A stretch of 52,217 bases of DNA, taken from NCBI GenBank assembly GCA_011051875.1, contig DRKI01000074.1:1-52217 (forward strand), read 5' to 3'. This document shows, in pieces, positions 50,849-52,217 of the stretch. This DNA comes from Desulfobulbus sp. Its GTDB lineage: Bacteria; Desulfobacterota; Desulfobulbia; Desulfobulbales; Desulfobulbaceae. Both the position numbers and the translations under genes were made by a program. The notes under the pieces were generated by a model. The model was given only the letters and a program-made list of their open reading frames with translations, ran no database searches and was not told where the DNA came from. The stretch's first letter is position 1; each line of letters opens with the position of its first letter.

Positions 50849-52217
50849 TCAGGATCCGTCCTTTTCACCGCCCGGCATGAAGACCTCCGCAAGCACGTCG
50901 CGCAGGGTATCGATCTGGTAGGGTTTCTGGATAAAACCGGCCAGTCCCTTGCCCACCACCTGCCGGGTCACCTCCTGCTCGTTGTAGCCGCTGGACATCA
51001 CCACCCGCACGTCGCGGTCCAGGCGGCGCAGCTCGCGAAACGCCTGCACCCCGTCCATGTGCGGCATGGAAAGATCAAGCAGAACCAGGTCGATCTCGTC
51101 CTTCCGCTCGCCATAGACGGCCACGGCCTGGCGGCCGTTTTCCGCCACCATCACCTTCAGGCCCAGCAGTTCCAGCATCTGCCTGCCCACGGAGCGGACC
51201 GTCTCCTCGTCATCCACCAGCAGTATCACGGCACCGCTCAGGCAGTCGGCGACCCGGCTGCCGTTCGGGCAGCCGGCCATGGGAATGGCCTCCTCGGTCA
51301 CCGGGAAGAGGACCTTGATGGTGGTGCCCCGGCCCGGCTCGCTGTAGACCTTGATCGCCCCGCCGTGCCCGCGGACAATGCCGAGCACCGCCGACATGCC
51401 CAGGCCGCGGCCGGTGAACTTGGTGGTGAAAAAGGGGTCAAAGAGGCGCATCAGGGTCTCGCCGTCCATGCCGCAGCCGGTGTCCGCCACCTCGATATAG
51501 GTGTACAGGCCGGGCTGCAGGTTCTCGTCCAGGTAGGTGTCGACCAGGTAGTCGCGGTCACAGTCCATGGCGCCGGTGGCGATGGAGATGATACCTGACC
51601 GGTCGCCGATGGCCTCGGAGGCATTGATAATCAGGTTCATGATCACCTGCCGGATCTGGGTGGCGTCCCCCTCGATGGGCGGCACCATGTCGCTCAGGTT
51701 GAACTTGAGCACCGCCTTCTTGGAGATGGAGATCTGGAGCATGTTGGCCATCTCATGGACCAGGACGTTCAGGTCCAGGGCCTCGATGAGAAAGCGGCCC
51801 TTGCCGGAATAGGCCAGCATCTGCCGGCAGAGATCGGCGGCCCGCCGGGAGGCCTCCTCGATGGCCAGGAGATTCGGCCGGGCGGGCGAAGCCGGGGACA
51901 TCCTGACCAGGGCCAGGTCGGCATTGCCGAGGATGGCCATGAGCAGGTTGTTGAAATCATGGGCAATGCCGCCGGCCAGCACACCCAGGCTCTCCAGCTT
52001 CTGCACGTGCTGCATCTGCTGCTGCAGCCGCAGGTGGGCCTCTTCCGCCTTTTTCCGTTCGGTGATGTCGCGGATCACGCCCAGGTAACCGATGATCCGG
52101 CCCTCGTCGTCGCGGACCTGTCCGCCCATGGTCTCGGCCGGAAATATCTCACCGTTCTTGCGCCGGTAGTGCATCTCGTAGACCATGCTCTCGGGCCTGG
52201 CGTCGGGATTGTAGCGC
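50849..52217 (-). CDS. PAS-containing hybrid histidine kinase (5' end outside window)
   Basis: C-terminal part of a sensor kinase whose start lies beyond the right edge; the frame is open to 52217. In order it has the end of a PAS/PAC domain (RRKNGEIFPAE ... GVIRDITERKKAEE), a short coiled coil, a HisKA-like helix with the phosphorylatable His in GGIAHDFNNLL, an HATPase_c domain with N-box NLIINASEAIGD, DTGCGMD and FTGRGLGMSAVLGI, and a C-terminal receiver with D in LVLLDLSMP and K in FIQKPYQ. The receiver suggests phosphorelay. No partner gene is visible. Confidence 0.9.
   Translation of the reverse strand, partial: RYNPDARPESMVYEMHYRRKNGEIFPAETMGGQVRDDEGRIIGYLGVIRDITERKKAEEAHLRLQQQMQHVQKLESLGVLAGGIAHDFNNLLMAILGNADLALVRMSPASPARPNLLAIEEASRRAADLCRQMLAYSGKGRFLIEALDLNVLVHEMANMLQISISKKAVLKFNLSDMVPPIEGDATQIRQVIMNLIINASEAIGDRSGIISIATGAMDCDRDYLVDTYLDENLQPGLYTYIEVADTGCGMDGETLMRLFDPFFTTKFTGRGLGMSAVLGIVRGHGGAIKVYSEPGRGTTIKVLFPVTEEAIPMAGCPNGSRVADCLSGAVILLVDDEETVRSVGRQMLELLGLKVMVAENGRQAVAVYGERKDEIDLVLLDLSMPHMDGVQAFRELRRLDRDVRVVMSSGYNEQEVTRQVVGKGLAGFIQKPYQIDTLRDVLAEVFMPGGEKDGS

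Noticed and set aside
1-52217. CRISPR arrays, rRNA and tRNA genes, phage or plasmid modules
   Set aside because: No regularly spaced repeats, cloverleaf-like segments or phage/plasmid genes were seen; the repeats found are dispersed, not arrayed.

Overview
The window reads as chromosome of a Gram-negative, G+C-rich bacterium, most likely a member of the Desulfobacterota (Desulfobulbales-like). Outer-membrane biogenesis genes (LPS heptosyltransferases, GmhB, LptF-type permease, TonB/ExbBD and a TonB-dependent receptor) show it is diderm. DUF4911 next to miaB, a YcaO-TPR fusion, a DsrE-like protein and a compact ParC/ParE-type topoisomerase pair are combinations familiar from that phylum. The taxonomic call is an inference; no rRNA, tRNA or CRISPR was seen.

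Layout. 1-3543 (+): 3' end of purB, a DUF4911 gene, miaB, a PHP-domain phosphoesterase and an exported M15 peptidase, tightly packed. 3584-7538 (-): type IIA topoisomerase B then A subunit. 7628-11932: thiD, a cysteine-rich mini-protein with cutA, a CoA-disulfide-reductase-like flavoprotein, coaX. 11919-14501 (+): an S66 LD-carboxypeptidase, a membrane protein and an AEC permease, overlapping or closely spaced. 14559-21015 (-): REC/degenerate-kinase protein, tsaE, an EAL-HDOD protein, YcaO-TPR, waaF and gmhB. 21470-23344 (-): an orphan YejA-like binding protein bracketed by dispersed repeats. 23630-25489 (+): leuC-leuD with a strong terminator. 25687-26628 (-): a CbpA/DnaJ-like chaperone, divergent from a periplasmic redox operon (27034-29820: di-heme peroxidase, Tat-exported metallophosphoesterase, mono-heme cytochrome c). 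30048-32704 (-): glycosyltransferase, spore-photoproduct-lyase-like radical SAM enzyme, ssb. 33054-40147 (+): RNase G, M23 peptidase, LptF-type permease with an Ada-like zinc tail, an LPG-synthase-type membrane protein, a GT9 heptosyltransferase.

40460-47911 is visibly lower in G+C than its flanks and starts beside a decayed IS66-type transposase fragment. It encodes a self-contained TonB system: receptor, COG5266/DUF4198 periplasmic protein, NikL-like anchored periplasmic protein, a lipoprotein made of about 23 tandem 24-residue units with calcium-loop-like Asp motifs, then ExbB, ExbD and TonB. An inverted repeat of GTAACAC/GTGTTAC half-sites lies directly after the putative -10 box of the receptor promoter. 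The working model is a horizontally acquired, metal-regulated (nickel or cobalt) outer-membrane uptake system, with the repeat lipoprotein as its undescribed part.

48150-52217: dsrE-like gene, a PAP2 phosphatase divergent from an ArnT-like glycosyltransferase (lipid A or envelope modification), and a hybrid histidine kinase running off the right edge. Three dispersed non-coding repeat families occur in the intergenic spaces; one carries the same-length 24-codon open frame in all three copies.
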